The notes: generated by a model from the sequence alone, not told the origin. A DNA stretch of 64,000 nucleotides from Chrysomallon squamiferum (GCA_012295275.1 CM022676.1:12597660-12661659), one strand, 5' to 3'; shown: positions 11,650 to 23,344, numbered from the stretch's first letter. Made by a program: numbers and translations.

Positions 11650-12625
11650 AATTATAATACACATGTGTGGAATTTCAAAGTGGAGGACATACTCTCGCAT
11701 ACAGTTCTTATTAACAAACATAGCTTTTTAAATACAAATATGTTTTTATTGTTAAATAAATTATTATATGAAATTACATTTGAATGTCTAATATATTTAT
11801 CTGGGATACCTTTTGTCTCATTTGATAATACAGGATCATTACATTCAAATATATAATAATATTCATCTCCAATTTTGTTAAGATTACAGATATGACATTT
11901 TCTGTTTTCTCTTAGAATATTAGACCATCGTCCAGTTTCAATAGGAAGTTTAGCATTCGCAGTTCTAAATTTACATAAGATATTAGCATTCTTCTGAGAC
12001 AGCAAAATAAGATAGTCTTCTAATTTCAGTTCATTTTAAAAAAAAAATTATAATTAATAGCCTTTAGAGACGTTTCAGTTTGATTTTTCCATAATTGTTA
12101 AAACTGATCATGTAATATTTTGGATATGTAACCATTTAACATTATCAAAGTTGTAATACGTCCATATATATCTTAAAGCACAAACATCTTGAATATTTAT
12201 TACAAATTTGTTCCAAGGAGAATCGATAACATGCATAAAATAATATAGTTGTGAGGAAATCTTGTTTTGGGTTTTGTAAATTAGGTTCCCCCAAAAGGTT
12301 ATCATTTTTACTTTTATAGAAATACAAAGGGGATACCATCCGAGTTCACCATACATTTATTACCATTTAGTAAATACTTAAAAATTGTATTTGGAGTCTT
12401 TCTGTTAGTTGTATATTTGTAAAACACCGTATTCACAACTACACAATAAAATTAGCTGTATTAGTTTATCAAATAAATCAACTACCCAGTTGATGGGAAG
12501 ATTATTCTGACGACTTTTAGCTGTTAGGCTGTACCTAGCTTTCATTGCTTTGTTATACAGTTTGGGAGAAAAACCATTTATGAGATCAGCATGAATTTTA
12601 TCATCAAGAGATTAAATGATAACTA
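11650..12625 (-). mobile_element. Decayed LINE fragment in gene B intron 2
   Basis: Minus-strand translation gives, in order, LPIEWVVDLFDKLIQLILL (about 12490), RGELGWYPLCISIKVKM-like text (GELGWYPLCISIK, about 12330), SPWNKF, and FRTANAKLPIETGRW with CHICNLNKIGDEYYYIFEC (about 11900). This is the C-terminal end of a non-LTR retrotransposon reverse transcriptase, including the CxxC...GDExxxxFxC zinc-like motif. Frames are broken and the catalytic part is absent. It lies antisense to gene B and is an old, dead insertion. Confidence 0.75.
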
Positions 12626-13025
12626 AACAGTATTGGTTGAGTAATTAAGAGTTTGAAAGAACAAATATTTAATAATGTATAAAAACTGAGTTATACTTAA
12701 CAAAGAACACAGCAGCATCCAGTCAGTGATCACTTTATTAATAGTTCTGTTAAACTAAGGAAAGTTTTATGTTTATTATTACTCAACATAGTATAGAATA
12801 CTTGCATTTTAAAAAATCCATGTGTTTTAAAAAATCAGATCTTTTTATTTCTTAATGTTGAATGTCTAAATATTTTTGATGTATTGTAAAATTGATTAAA
12901 TCCTCTGGAACACTACAATATTTCAAATTACATTTGTAAAGAATTATTACTATTCACATATTTAAAATAAAACATATAACAATACAGTTGATAAATCTTT
13001 ATCATTAATGTAATTATACTTTCAG

Positions 13026-13667
13026 CTGCACCTAAGATCATTAACAAAACAGACAACATTGTGGTAGCTGAGATAGGAAATTCTGTTGTATTACACAAAT
13101 CTGTGTTCTGTAAACCAAGTTACAGAAATTTTACCTGGAGTAAATCTGATGATCAAACTGATTTTAACAACACTCAGGTCACAAGAGAAAATATCACATT
13201 TCAAATACACAGTAAAACAGTAACAGATTCTGGTTACACATTTTCTCTCACTATCAGTAATTTTTCTCTAGATGACATTGGAACATACAAACTGACTGTC
13301 TGTAATGAAGTTGGATGTTCTCAGTTTTCTGCTAACCTAACTGCAGCAGGTCCACCTCTTCCTCCTAAAGAGTTCCAACAAGAAAGAGAATCAACATCAG
13401 ACACAGTGTTCTTGTCCTGGCTACCTAACTACCCAGGTGGTAATTTCAAACAAAGATTTATACTGCAGTACAAACCACAAAGCGACTCTAACTGGATTAC
13501 TGTTTGGCAAAGTGAATGGTTTGATTACTCAACACAAGGACATAAAATACTTTTTAACATCACAAATCTTCAGCCTAAACAAGTTTACAATATTCGACTG
13601 TCAGCTGAGAGTAACAGACTTTCAAATAACACCAGTAACTATGTTACACTTGAAGTTACAACAATGG
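13026..13667 (+). CDS. Gene B exon 3: second Ig domain fused to a fibronectin III domain
   Basis: The acceptor is ATACTTTCAG and the donor ACAATGG|GTAAGT. The 642 nt are phase 1 at both ends (213 codons). The first half is an Ig domain (SVFCKPSYRNFTWSK for B-strand Cys and core Trp, then DDIGTYKLTVCNEVG for the F strand). It runs without an intron into a fibronectin type III domain: GPPLPPKEF start, DTVFLSWLPNYPGG with the B-strand Trp, FILQYKP, and ITNLQPKQVYNIRLSAES for the E-F strands with the conserved Leu and Tyr. At the domain boundary the sequence GCAG|GTCCACC still looks like a phase-1 donor, so an intron may have been lost there. Residues about 122-335. Ig-Ig-FN3 is a common adhesion/recognition ectodomain. 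Confidence 0.9.
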
Positions 13668-13673
13668 GTAAGT

Positions 13674-13858
13674 AAAGATTAACTGGATTATTGCTTGGCA
13701 TAGTGAATTGTTCGATGACTAAACACAAGGACAGAAAATATTTGTTAATATCAGCAATCTCAAAGACAAAACAATTTATGATGTCAAAATTTCAGCTGAA
13801 AACACAAGAACTCAAGACAATATGAGCAATTACGTCATCTTTCAAGTAATTACAAAAG
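13674..13858 (+). pseudogene. Decayed duplicate of the second half of the gene B FN3 domain
   Basis: Directly after exon 3 the intron reads NWIIAWHSELFDD-stop-TQGQKIFVNISNL, then IYDVKISAENTR and SNYVIFQVITKG. This is clearly homologous to the FN3 end in exon 3 (NWITVWQSEWFDYSTQGHK, VYNIRLSAES, SNYVTLEVTTMG). An in-frame TAA and the missing N-terminal half show that it is not used as a normal domain. It ends at ACAAAAG|GTTAT, where the ancestral donor would be. A local tandem duplication of the exon's 3' half, followed by decay, explains it. Confidence 0.8.
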
Positions 13859-14864
13859 GTTATCTGCTATTAAATTTAATTCAAACGAAAATTATTTTGT
13901 TAGTAGTAGTACCAGTGGTAAAATAAAATAAAATATGTACAAAAACGATGAAAATAAATACGTATGAAATATTTATATGTTCTACAATTTCTCAGAATAA
14001 ATATATATAGCTTTATAGTTAAATCATTTAATTGAATTTTATCATGTTTGTTAATATTGAATTTATTACCTTTTTATGTTTTATTCCAGTTACAGAGTAT
14101 ATATGTATTAGTGTATTACTGTTTATACAGCTCTGAGTGTATCTCTATTCAAATGAGTATATTTATTTTCTTGTGTTACAGAATTTTATTCATTTTTAGT
14201 GGAAGCATCTTACATTTCATTCATTTCCATACAATATTTATCACTCTTCTCTCTGCTGATTTTTAGTATAATCCAATCACACATCTGAAAGGTTTTCTTT
14301 CTTTCTATTAACAATAGAAATTGTCTTAACAAGCAGGCGGAAAATTATATATATATACAGTGATACCTTGACTTACGAGTTTAATTCGTTTCGTGATCGA
14401 GATTCAGTTGGGGCACTCGTAAGTCAATATATCTCTGCGCGCGCACACACACACACACACATATATACACAGACATTAATACATTTTACGGTTTTATAAT
14501 AAAAAGATGAATTTGTTTGATATTTATTTTGTAATTACAATTTTATAACAACATTATTGCTTGTATTTAATTATAAATCACCTTTCCATGATATACAATA
14601 AAAAAAATATATAATATCAATCATCATTAAGCATTGATAATAGTTACTGAAGAATAAAATGTTACTATGGTATTTAATTACTATTAATAATACTAATAAT
14701 AAAATAGTGTTTCTTTCGTTTACAGAAAAACAATTATAAGTGAAATATTAATATCATTTACATCTGTAGAACAGCAAAATGTTATTATATATGTTACTTA
14801 TCAATTACATCTTTAGAAGACCAAAATGGTATTATACTTTACAGTTGTTATTTATCTATTACAG
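13859..14864 (+). other. Gene B intron 3, no exon seen
   Basis: AT-rich intron. Contains one hairpin repeat (listed separately) and no open, splice-bounded phase-1 segment that I can support. Confidence 0.5.
14358..14430 (+). repeat. Inverted-repeat (MITE-like) remnant
   Basis: ACAGTGATACCTTGACTTACGAGTTT and GGCACTCGTAAGTCAATAT face each other: GACTTACGAGT and ACTCGTAAGTC are exact reverse complements about 40 bp apart. This resembles the ends of small non-autonomous DNA elements found in many animal genomes. Confidence 0.5.
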
Positions 14865-15002
14865 CTTCAGAAGAACACAGTGGTTCTAGTTCTCTGCTTG
14901 GTGCAGCTGTAGGAGGAGCTGTTGGTTCTTTGACTGTCATTGTTGTCATAGTGATACTTGTTCTTTTGCTTAGAAGACGTGGACCATTTTCAAACAAATC
15001 TG
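14865..15002 (+). CDS. Gene B exon 4: transmembrane segment
   Basis: The acceptor is TTATCTATTACAG and the donor AAATCTG|GTATCT. The 138 nt are phase 1 at both ends. It encodes a Ser/Gly juxtamembrane stalk (SEEHSGSSSLLGAAVGGAVG), a helix of about 22 hydrophobic residues (SLTVIVVIVILVLLL) and an immediate basic stop-transfer RRRGPF. The Gly-rich GAAVGGAVG entry to the helix is typical of single-pass receptors and could favour helix packing. No charged residue lies inside the helix, so there is no sign of the usual Arg/Asp pairing with an ITAM adaptor. That fits a receptor carrying its own tyrosine motifs. Confidence 0.9.
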
Positions 15003-15341
15003 GTATCTTGTTAAACAGTCTGCAAATTGTGATAAATGAATCAATAATACTAATTGTCTTGTAGGTTATTTCTTTCTTGTGAACCTTCAATTATAATAAT
15101 CTATACCTGAAGATTCTTACCTTTTAGCATAACGGTAAAAAAAAAAACACACAAAACGTACGATATAATCTTTCACAATATTACATAAAATTATGTTGTA
15201 GTGTTAATATTTGTAGTACTTGTAGTAACAGCAGTAGTAGTGGTTGTTGCTGTTTTTGTAACAGTTCAGTATTTTCCTGAACACAATTCTAAATGTGGTA
15301 ATGTTTTGTCTATCAGTTTCTGATTTCTGTTATCTTTACAG

Positions 15342-15452
15342 TTATAGAACATCCAAGTCCAGTTACAGACCAAACATATGAAGGACTTCAACAAAACAGA
15401 GATACTACTGAATACTCAAGAATTGAGATGTACGAAAATCTGAGACAAACTG
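15342..15452 (+). CDS. Gene B exon 5: cytoplasmic ITAM-like module 1
   Basis: The acceptor is TTATCTTTACAG and the donor CAAACTG|GTAAAC. The 111 nt are phase 1 at both ends. Intracellular sequence with three tyrosines: TYEGLQ, then eight residues after the Leu to YSRI, then EM and YENL. YEGL-x8-YSRI fits the ITAM consensus YxxI/L-x(6-12)-YxxI/L, whose phosphorylation by Src kinases recruits tandem-SH2 (Syk/ZAP70-type) kinases. YENL adds a third possible SH2 site of YxNx (Grb2-like) type. The next exon has the same layout, so the module arose by exon duplication. Function is inferred from the motif, not shown. Confidence 0.85.
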
Positions 15453-15541
15453 GTAAACATAAAAATATTGCTTAACCTATAATGAAATCAGTGTTATTTT
15501 AGAGAGATTACATTTTATTTAAACGTTTAAAATTATTTCAG

Positions 15542-15660
15542 GTGCTGTAAATAAAACTATAACAGCTGACCACACGTATCAAGGTCTGCAAGAAAGCAGA
15601 GAAGAACAACAATACACTAAACTGAACCTGTATGAAAATCTGAAGAAAAGTGACAAATGA
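15542..15660 (+). CDS. Gene B exon 6: cytoplasmic ITAM-like module 2 and stop
   Basis: The acceptor AAAATTATTTCAG is followed by 119 nt in phase 1 that end with TGA. It repeats the exon 5 plan: HTYQGLQ, eight residues after the Leu, YTKL, then NLYENL and KKSDK at the C-terminus. Y-x-G-L-x8-Y-(S/T)-x-(I/L)-x-x-YENL is shared by both exons while the residues between differ, which suggests selection on the tyrosine motifs. With all six exons joined, gene B is 1374 nt and 457 residues with no frame break. Confidence 0.87.
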
Positions 15661-15924
15661 TATTATTATAATGAAAGTAACTTTACATTGCGTACGTTTT
15701 TAATCAACATAATAGCTACTGTATTCTATCTACTTACACTCATACTTCACGTTTTCTTTGAAAGAAGCTAAATTCAACTGTTTAACTGTTATATAACACA
15801 ATATAAAAACAATATTCACTAATGATAAGAAACACCAGGGGTGTCATATATTTTCTTGAAAACACATTTCTAAGGAATTGTTTTTCTAAATTGAAGATAA
15901 AGAGAGAATTCTAATATTATTATG

Positions 15925-15930
15925 AATAAA
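15925..15930 (+). other. Possible polyadenylation signal of gene B
   Basis: AATAAA about 265 nt after the stop codon; another AATAAA lies at about 15956. Either could direct 3' end formation. Confidence 0.4.
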
Positions 15931-16276
15931 GGAATTGAAAATGAAATGTATAAGAAAAATAAATTCATATGTTGACTATATCGTGCAGTCTGTCTTATTC
16001 CATACATTTTCACATGAATACATAAAATAACAGACTGATTTCATCTTTCATTTATTTATTTATTAAGTAAATCAGCGTTTGTTCTACTTCATAAATGTTG
16101 ATTATATTTCTCGATATTTGCTTTCAAAATAAATATCATGTTAGATTTTAACTTATTTTTATTTTTACTTATCTCATGTTATATTTAATAAATTTGACTA
16201 AATGTTTTATAGAGTAGCATACATATTATGATCATTATTATTAGAATAAACTGAAACAATAACATTTGTTGTAAAT

Positions 16277-16278
<2 letters not shown>

Positions 16279-16331
<53 letters not shown>
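16279..16331 (+). repeat. (AAT)n microsatellite
   Basis: Pure AAT run of about 50 bp downstream of gene B. Confidence 0.95.
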
Positions 16332-16338
<7 letters not shown>

Positions 16339-16771
16339 AAAAAAAATAAAAAATACCGCAGCTGAATTTACTGAATGTCTTCATTGAATAATTTATACGG
16401 AAACAACATAAAAATGTGTTTGTGGTAAATATTTTAAATTCATACAGGGAACATGTAGTACTAAATGATTCCTTCTTTATGATGGTTGCGAATTTCAGGA
16501 AGAAAGATATTACAGTTGAAACGCATTTAGTTCTGATTTTAGGAGCAATATTTTTATAAGAATTAAACATTAAATATCACTATGACTGTTAAATAGACAC
16601 ACATTGTTATGGTGGGTATTAGACAGACAAAGATGAAGCCACATGTATATACAGACACAATACGAACAAGTACGCATACATGCAACATGTGGATTCCTTA
16701 GAAAATGGCTATGTTAGGAATATTAATCAAATAAAAATGCATTCACATATAAATACGCACAATACAAAGAA

Positions 16772-16790
16772 GCACGCATACATACATACA

Positions 16791-16855
<65 letters not shown>
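16772..16855 (+). repeat. (CATA)n then (TA)n microsatellite
   Basis: About eleven CATA units merging into a TA run. Confidence 0.95.
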
Positions 16856-16859
<4 letters not shown>

Positions 16860-17385
16860 TACAAACAAGCACGCATATATGCATGTATCTATACATGCAA
16901 CATGTGGCCGGGAATTTTCATATTAATGGTGACAAGCAAACCTCACATTTGAATAAAACTGCAGTAAGTAGTTACTCGAATTTTGTTGCGAACTTCTCAT
17001 TCTGTCGAAACAAAATCACAGAAACAAATAATTTGTACACTATATGTGAAAAGAAGCCAAGTGCATCTTAAAAATTTCTAAAAGAGTAAAACTTACAAAA
17101 ACAAAATGTCCTCCAATAACTAAAAGTTTGTACTTTAATAATACCAAACACTAGCATAATAAAAACACATTTAGTTTAAAAGATATTTCTTTATTCTTAA
17201 AAATCTATTGTTTGATTAATAATCATATTTTCATCAACAAACTTTATTTACATTAGAAGGTAGCCTTGAGAAATGTAAAGCAGACAATTGAAAGTAGATT
17301 TCTTAAAAAATGAATATGTTCATGTTGATTACTTTTTTGTATTTATTTATTTATTTATTTATTTTACTTTACTATTTTAAAATAC

Positions 17386-17398
17386 ATTTCTTAAATTT

Positions 17399-17493
<95 letters not shown>

Positions 17494-17508
17494 AATTTAA
17501 GAAATATA
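17386..17508 (+). repeat. (TA)n(GA)n microsatellite flanked by an inverted repeat
   Basis: TA and GA runs sit between ATTTCTTAAATTTC on the left and its reverse complement GAAATTTAAGAAAT on the right. The flanks could fold into a stem with the microsatellite in the loop. Confidence 0.8.
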
Positions 17509-17940
17509 TATATATATATAAAATTGTTGATGCAGTAATCTAAGTCAAGTTAATAAGTGAGTTGTCAAATTCTAGTGTAGTCATCAGACATACATTTTAT
17601 GTTGAGTTAAAATGTGCTATATGTGAGGAAATGGATTAAATTTAAATACATTTACTCTTGTGTGTAAGTTACAAGTGAATCATTTTAAGTATGTACATAA
17701 TGCTTCATCAGGTTATATATTAAAAATTTAAACTGAAACTGACATCAAACCCTAATCCTAGCAACCCTGGCCAAGACCTAAACCCTCTTTGTGGAAAAAA
17801 AAAAAAAAAAATCAAGAAAACTAAATTTGATTCAATTAATTATTAATTAATATCCATCTTATTCTTTATTATGTTTTAGGAAATATTTGCATTTAAGTCT
17901 GTTCCTAACTTTGATAAGCAACGTCCTGGATTTACTGAAT

Positions 17941-17949
17941 TAATTTGTT

Positions 17950-17992
<43 letters not shown>

Positions 17993-18092
17993 TTTGTTTA
18001 TTTATTTATTTATTATTGTCATTGTTAATTTATTCTTATTATTATTATTATTATTGTTATTGTTGTTGTTGTTGTTGTTGTTGTTGTTTTAT
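17941..18092 (+). repeat. (TTTA)n and (GTT)n simple repeats
   Basis: TTTA units over about 70 bp, then ATT and GTT runs to about 18090. Confidence 0.9.
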
Positions 18093-18668
18093 TTTATTTT
18101 ATTTTTTATTTAGTTTTTTATTCTAAAACACATTTTTAACATTTAACATGTTGTATCTACACAATATTTCTAACCCAAGTCTTAGCCATACCCATAACTC
18201 TAAATATGTCACAAAATAAAGTCTAGGAAACAGAAAGGGAAACTACTTCTACTACTACTCCCACTACTAGTATTACTACTACTAATAATAAATGCCTAAC
18301 ATAAAAAAAAAATTAAAAAATATGATTGCAACAACAATCTATTTATTTTTTATTTATTAAGAAAGAAAAAAGATTATGTAGAGAACAAATTCATTTTAAT
18401 TTGATATTTATTCCATATTGTGATCATATTTTAATTTTTAATATATAAATGTAAAGCTTGAATAAGAAATAAAATAGAATTAAATTACATTTAAAAAGTT
18501 CAAAAAATACTGAATAACATTTCTAAACGAAGTAAATGAAAAGAAAAAGTGCAAATTATAATTCTTTTCTCATAAAAGCCAAAAATTGTAAAAACGTTAA
18601 TGCTTAAAGTAACTTCATATTAATTTAGTATTATTGATATTATTATTGTTACTAGTATTATTATTATC

Positions 18669-18671
18669 ATG

Positions 18672-18715
<44 letters not shown>

Positions 18716-18734
18716 GATTATTATTATTATTATA
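18669..18734 (+). repeat. (ATT)n microsatellite
   Basis: ATT run with two GAT interruptions. Confidence 0.95.
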
Positions 18735-18849
18735 TGGAGGGGAGATTAAATATATTACTAGCACTGATAAAAATAATAAAATAAATAAAATAAAAGGAAA
18801 ATAAATGCAAAATATATACATTTTGGTTCAGTTTCAAGAAAAAGGAAAT

Positions 18850-19510
18850 TAACGGTCTAAGGGGAATAACTCTAAAATATAATTTCGGAACCCTCACTTT
18901 GCTTGTACTTTGAATTAATTTTTAATTCACTCTTATTCCTTAATATTGGAATAAATGTAATTATTGAGTTCTTGTTTTCAGTATTTTTTAAGACGTATCT
19001 ATGTTGTAATAGTATTAAGTTTTGTAACATAGTTAAAGAAAACAAGTAATCTGAAAAATGATTTTAGAGTTGTTCCTCTTAGACCATAAAATTAATTTGT
19101 TTCACTAATAAAAATAAAATAAAGTATGAACGTAAACAATGAATATAAATTACTAATAAATATAATAAATGTATATACCTTCGTTTCTAAAAACTTACTT
19201 TAAAAATAAAGTTTTCATATAGTTTTACTTTTTTCATATTTTTAGTAATATTGTGTAAAATTTCCATTTCTGAATAGATCGCAATACTAAAATAGAGTTA
19301 TTCCTCTTAGACCGTTAAGTTACTAATTTATGCTATTGAAAAACAGTCCTTCTTTGTTATTATTTAATTTATAATAATAAAAATAAAATGAAGCCTCATA
19401 TTCCAACAATATTTTAAAATTGTTTTTAACAAATGTATTATATAAAAACATTTCATTAACTAAGTCTTTTGCGTCATTTTTAAATAGAGTTATTTCCCTT
19501 AGACCATAAA
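18850..19510 (+). repeat. Degenerate array built around AGAGTTATTCCTCTTAGACC
   Basis: The core motif occurs on the plus strand at about 19068, 19286 and 19486, spaced roughly 200-220 bp apart, each followed by a run to TAA or GTTAA. A fourth copy at about 18853 is inverted (GGTCTAAGGGGAATAACTCT). Sequence between cores is AT-rich and diverged. It looks like an old tandem repeat or several insertions of one short interspersed element. Confidence 0.65.
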
Positions 19511-19545
19511 TTTGCTAAATTGGTCAACTTTTTTATTTATTTATT

Positions 19546-19588
<43 letters not shown>

Positions 19589-19681
19589 CGTAAATATTTC
19601 ATTAACCGCCTACATTATTAACAATAATTTCATTTTCTTCAGTTGTTTAATGCAACATTCTTATTATCGTAACATGCACCG

Positions 19682-19703
19682 AGAAAAAAAAAAAAAAAAA
19701 ACA

Positions 19704-19752
<49 letters not shown>
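19682..19752 (+). repeat. poly-A then (CA)n microsatellite
   Basis: About 17 A followed by about 22 CA units. Confidence 0.95.
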
Positions 19753-19901
19753 ACAACAAATAATTCATATTACACATAATTTATTTATTTCTTTGTTTCT
19801 TTAATATACAGTTAAGTTATTCTGCTGAAATAAGTCTAAAATTAGAACGTATTTTTATCTTTTTATTAGAAAACATTTTACAGAAATATCTACTTTATTT
19901 A

Positions 19902-19938
<37 letters not shown>

Positions 19939-20123
19939 CATGTCCCTCATTGTAAGTGTAAACTGTCCGATTCAAATGTCAAATGTCAAAATTAGGTGTT
20001 TCCCCGGTCTGTGTCCATCCAGTCAGCCTCTCTGTGCGTGTCATAGCAACTAAGATTTTAATTTTTTCTTTTCTCATAAGGTAACTTGAAATTTTTAATT
20101 CATTATATATATATAGATAGATA

Positions 20124-20164
<41 letters not shown>

Positions 20165-20274
20165 TTGTTTTATTGTTTATTATAATTTTTCTTAATATGG
20201 GGCTATATATAATGTGTATCTGTCTCACTCGCTTACTCTTTTCCCCCACCGTGCTCTTTCTATTTCTTTTCCAA

Positions 20275-20399
<125 letters not shown>

Positions 20400-20547
20400 A
20401 GTTATCAATTTCTCGTTCCAGCCAAGGCTCTAGTGTGGTTTATTAAATGATGTGGTATGTTGATCCTGTCTGTGAAAACCGCGTTGTTTTTAATCAAATA
20501 ACTTATTTTAGTCGTCGCCACATTTCCTCTGTCAGTCTGAAACTTAA

Positions 20548-21790
20548 CAGCACAAGATGACTGACAGAAACTGGTAAAATAAAACATTTCTTCTTTTTAA
20601 CATGTGAACTGTCGTCTTCTGCTGTATCAGCCTAGGCGACACTATTATTACTACTACCATAATAAATAAATAAATAAATAAATACATAAATAAACAAACA
20701 AAGAACAAGTGCATAAACAAAATACTAAATGAAGAATGAAAGAAAGAAATAAAAAAATAAGAAAAGAAAATGAAAAATGAAAAGAGTAAAATATTATAAT
20801 AATATTATAAACACAAGAGTATAGTATAATAATAAACAAATAAACAAACAAACAAACAAATAGGTGCATACGCATGTAAATAAATGAAGAAAGAAAGAAA
20901 GAGAAATACAAAATAAAAAGATGAAAGAAAATTAAAAAGTAGAAAGAGTAAAATAAATGTTCCTCTCTTTCTCAAATGATTTCGTGTTTCAGCCGCTTCG
21001 AAAAAACGGAAAACAATTGTAATTATAATTTTTGTTGTTGTTACAAACTGTTATACCATTCTTTTTTGTATTATCTTTGTTGTTTTTTTCCTTTGGTTTG
21101 TCTGAAATAACGTGATACCAAGACCCTGGTCTGTTTGTGTCACGAATGCACTGATCGTTCTTTTAATCTTTATTTTTAACTCTTGCCATATCATTCGAAA
21201 TGCGTCCTGTTCGATGCAGGGTTCTTTTATTTCTTTGTTATTGAAGGAATAAAAAAACACATGAATATTTCTTTATGTCATATGCAACAATTCTGTTAAG
21301 TCATGTATTTTTGTCATTAATGGATTACACTCTAAACTCTATTGACAAAAGTTTTTATTCATACTGAATTGCTTTATTTGAAGTAATTCTTATACAAAAT
21401 ACAGCAAATGCTGTATGATGGGCGTTTTCTCTTATTTTTCACAATACTATTGAACTATAACGTGCAGCTTTTCTGCTAACATTTTCAAAAGCCTTCAGTT
21501 TGCAATTATACTCATGTCACAGTAAACTCATGGGAACATACTTTAATAGTGGTGGGTAACACAGCTGGGGGGAGTTGCTGTATGTTGCATATAATCTCCA
21601 CTAGCCTCCTAACATAATTTCCATTTATAATTTTATTTCAGTAATTAGTTTTGTTAACGTTTGGTATGCAAAAGTGCATATGATTTTTCAGTCTGTTAAA
21701 ATAATAAGAATTAGTCTTTCTATCTGTCTGTCCATCTATCCTAAATACATATGAAGAAACTGACGCACATAAGCAAACACTCATACATAT
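20548..21790 (+). repeat. Segmental duplication, copy 1 (left part)
   Basis: Collinear with 23345-24460. Shared landmarks are ACAGAAACTGGTAAAATAAA, TTGTAATTATAATTTT, CATTCGAAATGCGTC, TTCATACTGAATTGC and TATAACGTGCAGC, all in the same order. No exon could be supported in either copy. Simple-sequence blocks (AAAT, AAAG) differ between copies. Confidence 0.85.
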
Positions 21791-21854
21791 ACAAATCCAT
21801 GGATACACATTTTTAGATGCATATTTACATAGATATACGTACACGTAATGTAAT

Positions 21855-22115
21855 GAAGAAATGTAAATTAATTTCTATATTTGACTTATAGCTTCTAATA
21901 TTTTCTAATTTCTTTCTAGATTTGCTTTAAGTTCTGAAAGTGAATAAGGTGTTACAGAAATGTGTATCAAACTCTAGTTAAGTTAAGATATTCTATATTT
22001 ATGTAACGTTCTATGAATTTGTGAAGGAAAAAATAACACATAATACAAATGCTGATGAACTTCTCACAAACTTAGATTACTAATACGTAATGGTTATAAC
22101 AAATATGTACCGTCC
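21855..22115 (+). repeat. Segmental duplication, copy 1 (right part)
   Basis: Collinear with 26735-27060. Shared landmarks are GAAATGTAAATTAATTTCTA, GCTTTAAGTTCT, GTGTTACAGAAATGTGTA, AATACAAATGCTGATGAACT and CAAACTTAGATTACTAATA. In copy 1 it directly follows the left part; in copy 2 it is separated from it by about 2.3 kb. Confidence 0.85.
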
Positions 22116-22117
22116 AG

Positions 22118-22595
22118 CAGAGCTCACAACATTCAATCATGTTTTCTTAAAATTGAAATTGTATTTGTGTATTATGGTTACAAACTGCACGGTGGAAAAT
22201 TCATTTTCCAAACTGCGCCGCATAAAAAAATACACAAAGAACGACGAGTAAAAAACATTTAAATATACTGACGTTGATGAGCATCGAATACGAGTTGTTG
22301 AGAACGGTTGACGCTACTTCCATTATAAAATACTTTGCTCATATAAAATCTGGAAGGCGCGATATATAACTTAATCTGAGCCTGGCATTTTCATTGGTTT
22401 TTAATACTGTTGGCATTATTTCTTTTGTGTTGACAATACATCTGACTGATTGTTCAAACATTAAGGTGTGTTTTTGTTGTATGTAATAGTGGGCGTGGAT
22501 TGAGAGGGAGCATTTACTTTTGTAACTAGTCGATAGTAGGGGCTTATGTTATGTTTTGCTACAGACCCCGCAGTTAGTTAATCCTGCTCTGCTGA
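22118..22595 (+). repeat. Interspersed repeat, inverted relative to 57797-58355
   Basis: Matches the reverse complement of 57797-58355 over its whole length: CACAACATTCAATCATGTTTT, ACATTTAAATATACTGA, GAGCATCGAAT and TTGTTGAGAACGGTTG occur in order in both. It is probably a transposon remnant of unknown type; no protein-coding signal was recognised. Confidence 0.75.
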
Positions 22596-23344
22596 TAGCG
22601 CTGTAGTGTGAAAGTGGGAAGGGGCCAATTAAATTAACAAAGCTGAGGCAGCATTAGATTTAACAAGATCATCTCTGCTGAGTGAGCCCATTGTATTATC
22701 TCACGTAGCTGCTAGTGTTAAATGCTGGTTTTCTAACAAACAAACAAATATATTAATTAATTAATTAAATTATACAAAATAAAAAATAAATTTAATTTAT
22801 TAAACTTTTGCATTTAAATGAATCAAAATAGAAATGTCACATTTAGTAGTAAATGTAGTCACTACTTAGACTGATCAGCACAAATGAAAAAACGGTTTTG
22901 TTTATTATCACAAAATTATGATGTGACTGAAGTTGAAAATTAAGCCCTTTTTAAATTTCATTTTTATGTGTAGTTTAGACTTATAATAAAAGCCAATATT
23001 AATGTTTTAGACAGATCAGTGAACATTTGTTTAGCATGTTAACTGATGTTAATGCTCTGAATGCGATGATAACTACACAAACAACTAGAAAACAGAATAC
23101 CTTAACACTATATATAAATATTTAAACAATTACTGAGATCAATAGAATTAAAGGTTGTTAAGTCACCGGTGAGAAATCATCAACGTGATCAGTCTCTTCA
23201 CATAGATGAATATCATTAATAATAATATACAACTAAAGATAAACTGAACAAATTTGTTATTTCAGAAGAGTGTAACAAACTGATAGTATGACTCAGTACC
23301 TATGAAGTAGCTCTCATGTTCAAAATGGTTTGTTATCCCTGATT

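Noticed and set aside
13437-13682. Second ORF overlapping gene B exon 3
   Set aside because: Out-of-frame shadow of the Ig+FN3 exon.
16772-16855. Short regular repeats as a CRISPR-like array
   Set aside because: Simple tetranucleotide and dinucleotide repeats with no spacers; animal genome.
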